Shown one piece after another: positions 4,635-6,346 of a stretch of DNA of 6,346 nucleotides. Numbering within the stretch: the first letter of the stretch is position 1; each line of letters begins with the position of its first letter. The notes beneath the pieces were generated by a model. That model was not told the DNA's origin, made no database searches, and was given only the letters and a program-made list of their open reading frames with translations. The DNA comes from an uncultured cyanobacterium. GTDB lineage: Bacteria; Cyanobacteriota; Cyanobacteriia; PCC-6307; Cyanobiaceae. The translations under genes and the position numbers were made by a program. The stretch lies in NCBI GenBank assembly GCA_903934745.1, contig CAIZOZ010000295.1, positions 1-6,346 of the forward strand, written 5' to 3'.

Positions 4635-6346
4635 ATGGCCAACGGCCTCCGGCGGATCCGATCCCTGTGGCGCAGCCTGCTGCGGCTGGAGCGCCCCCGC
4701 CTGGCGATCGTGTCCTGGCGCAGCGGCGGCCTGGCGGCCGTGGTGCTGGCCTGCCTACTGGTGGCCCTGCTCACCAGCTGGCCCTGGCTGGTGGAGCCCA
4801 GCCTGCGGCCCGGTCTGCCGGCCCCGTTCACCGTGCGGGCGCCCAAGGACGCCACCGTGATGGACAGTGCGGCCCTGGAGCAGCGGCGCAGCCAGATGAT
4901 GCCCCGCACCCAGGTGCAGGTGGTGGATGAACGGGCCAGCCGCCAACTGCAGGATGGCCTTGATCGCAGCCTCGCCCAGGTGCAGCAGCAACGGGCGAGC
5001 CAGCAACCCCGCGTCGACCCGCTCAATCTCACCGCTGCCGAACGGCAATGGCTGCAGAACCTCAGCACAACCGAGCTGGTGAGCTGGGAACGGGCGGTGC
5101 GCCAGGCCCAGTTGCGCATGCTCAGCCAGGGGGTGGTGGCCAGCGTCGCCGACGCTCCCCTGCTGGAGGCCGCTGATCTGCAGCTGGAGAACCAACCTGT
5201 AGCCGGACGCAGCCTCGGCAGCCGCCTGATCGCCGCCAGCCTCGAGGGTCGCACCAACCTGCGCAGTGACACCTTCCTCAGCCAGCGGCGCATCGAAGAG
5301 CTGGTGAGTCAGCACGGTCTACCGACGATCAGCGTCCGCCAGGGCGATCTGATCACCCGCCAGGGCGAGCTGATCAGCTCCCAGGCGTTCGATGTGCTCG
5401 ATTATTTCGGTCTGATCAACCGCCGGCCGCGCCCGCTCCCCTGGCTGGGTCACTTCAGCGAAGCCCTGGCCGCCTGCACCGTGATGCTGCTGGTGATGCG
5501 CCGCTGGCGAGCCAGCCTGGAACCGCGCCAGGCCCTGCTGGCGTTGGCGATGTTGCTGACGGTGCAGGGCTTCAAGCTGGTGCTCGGTGTCCATGCCAGC
5601 CCACTGGCCCTGCTCGTGCCGCCCACCCTGTTGCTGGCCCAGGGGCTGGGAACGGTGGCGGGACTGGCCTGGCTGGCGGTGGCCAGCCTGATCTGGCCCT
5701 ATCCGCTCCATGGCCTGCTCGAATGCCGCCTGGTGGTGGCCGCCCTGGTGGCGGTGCTGGCGGCCCTGTTGGCCGGCCGCCAGCGCAACCGGGCCCAGCT
5801 GCTGCAGCTGGCGATGCTGTTGCCCCTGGGCGCGATGCTCAGCCAGGGGCTGGTGATCCAGCTGAGCAGCCTGATCGGCCAGGGCAGCGGCGCTCCAGCC
5901 CACTGGCCCCGGGGCCATGATCTGTTCAGCGAAGCCCTGCTCGTGGCTGGCCTGTTGATGGCCGGCCTGATCCTGGCACCGCTGGTGGAGAGCTTCTTCG
6001 GCCTGCTCACCCGCGCCAGGCTGATGGAACTGGCCGACCTCGAACGCCCGCTGCTGCGGCGTCTGTCCACCGAGGCGCCGGGCACGTTTGAACACACCTT
6101 GATGATCTGCGGTCTGGCCGAGGAGGGGGCCCGGGCCATCCAGGCCGACGTCGACCTGATCCGCACCGGCGCTCTGTATCACGACGTCGGCAAGCTGCAT
6201 GGGCCCCAGTGGTTCATCGAAAACCAGGACGAAAGTGGCGGCAATCCCCATGACCGCCTTGACGATCCCTTCGCCAGTGCCGCCATCCTCCAGGCCCATG
6301 TGGACGAGGGCCTGAAGCTGGCGCGTCGTTATCGACTGCCACGACC
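4635..6346 (+). CDS. PgpH-like 7TM-HD membrane protein, probable cyclic-di-AMP phosphodiesterase (3' end missing)
   Basis: A frame from ATG at 4635 stays open for 570 codons to the right edge. An in-frame TGA at 4629-4631 rules out an earlier start. It has a basic N-terminus, a membrane segment at 33-53, and an exported helical region at about 54-265 (the 7TMR-HDED type, ending with RQGDLITRQGELISSQAFDVLDYFGL). A hydrophobic cluster at about 274-458 accounts for six or seven membrane segments. A cytosolic HD domain then begins APGTFEHTLM. Likely metal ligands visible are H487, H516 and D517 (in YHDVGK) and H555 (AHV), with FIENQ and NPHD blocks between them. The spacing H487 to H516 (29) matches PgpH as I know it. 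The second-half ligands (the HH pair and final Asp) lie beyond the window. The family hydrolyses c-di-AMP to pApA in Firmicutes; that activity here is inferred. HDVG replaces the commoner HDIG, a conservative change. It is divergent from folD. Confidence 0.9.
   Translation, partial: MANGLRRIRSLWRSLLRLERPRLAIVSWRSGGLAAVVLACLLVALLTSWPWLVEPSLRPGLPAPFTVRAPKDATVMDSAALEQRRSQMMPRTQVQVVDERASRQLQDGLDRSLAQVQQQRASQQPRVDPLNLTAAERQWLQNLSTTELVSWERAVRQAQLRMLSQGVVASVADAPLLEAADLQLENQPVAGRSLGSRLIAASLEGRTNLRSDTFLSQRRIEELVSQHGLPTISVRQGDLITRQGELISSQAFDVLDYFGLINRRPRPLPWLGHFSEALAACTVMLLVMRRWRASLEPRQALLALAMLLTVQGFKLVLGVHASPLALLVPPTLLLAQGLGTVAGLAWLAVASLIWPYPLHGLLECRLVVAALVAVLAALLAGRQRNRAQLLQLAMLLPLGAMLSQGLVIQLSSLIGQGSGAPAHWPRGHDLFSEALLVAGLLMAGLILAPLVESFFGLLTRARLMELADLERPLLRRLSTEAPGTFEHTLMICGLAEEGARAIQADVDLIRTGALYHDVGKLHGPQWFIENQDESGGNPHDRLDDPFASAAILQAHVDEGLKLARRYRLPR

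Noticed and set aside
4541..5293. The folD reading frame continuing open for 251 more codons upstream
   Set aside because: This part is antisense to the HD gene; its Arg/Ser/Leu-rich translation has no FolD similarity. It stays open because of high GC.
5319..6299. Minus-strand 326-codon open frame rich in Gln and His
   Set aside because: It is the shadow of Leu (CTG), Trp and Met codons of the membrane segments of the plus-strand HD gene, read in reverse as CAG and CAT.
1..6346. HIP1 octamer GCGATCGC, the abundant cyanobacterial palindrome
   Set aside because: Only partial matches (GCGATCG or CGATCGC) were found, for example near 4198 and 4497. I saw no complete octamer, which is consistent with the picocyanobacterial lineage but not informative.

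Overview
The window looks like chromosomal DNA of a high-GC picocyanobacterium (Cyanobium / marine-type Synechococcus). This rests on the protein set: a cyanobacterial-type geranylgeranyl diphosphate synthase with the DDLPAMDNDDLRRGRPTNHK signature, a divergent-PAP2 (DUF212) protein, FolD, and a PgpH-like membrane HD protein. Very high GC at third codon positions and the near absence of Shine-Dalgarno sequences also fit. The lineage is an inference; no marker gene settles it. No tRNA, rRNA, transposase, CRISPR array or phage gene is visible, so this is core genome and not an accessory island.

Layout. Positions 1-134 may hold the start of an unidentified minus-strand gene that leaves the left edge. 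Positions 135-314 are a lower-GC spacer. Positions 315-3324 carry a tight three-gene minus-strand unit, in transcription order crtE (GGPP synthase), a DUF212 membrane protein and a RecD/Dda-like superfamily 1 helicase. Its genes are joined by 4-base overlaps (ATGA, then GTGA), which indicates translational coupling. Upstream of crtE lies a 331-base gene-free stretch (3325-3655) unusually rich in inverted repeats, including mutually exclusive hairpins. It is the best candidate for an undescribed regulatory RNA leader or terminator cluster. Next comes folD (3656-4540, minus strand). A 94-base divergent spacer follows, and then a plus-strand gene from 4635 that runs off the right edge: a 7TM-HD protein of the PgpH family, probably a cyclic-di-AMP phosphodiesterase.

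How the genes fit together. CrtE makes GGPP for carotenoids, the chlorophyll phytyl tail and quinones. The coupled DUF212 protein belongs to the lipid-phosphatase-like PAP2 clan, so a role in prenyl-diphosphate or lipid-phosphate handling is an attractive but unproven link. The helicase serves DNA metabolism and has no obvious pathway link to the other two. FolD supplies one-carbon folates. The HD protein would tune second-messenger levels at the membrane. I see no clearly novel protein system. The points most worth a second look are the crtE leader structures, the crtE-DUF212 coupling, and the unidentified gene start at the left edge.
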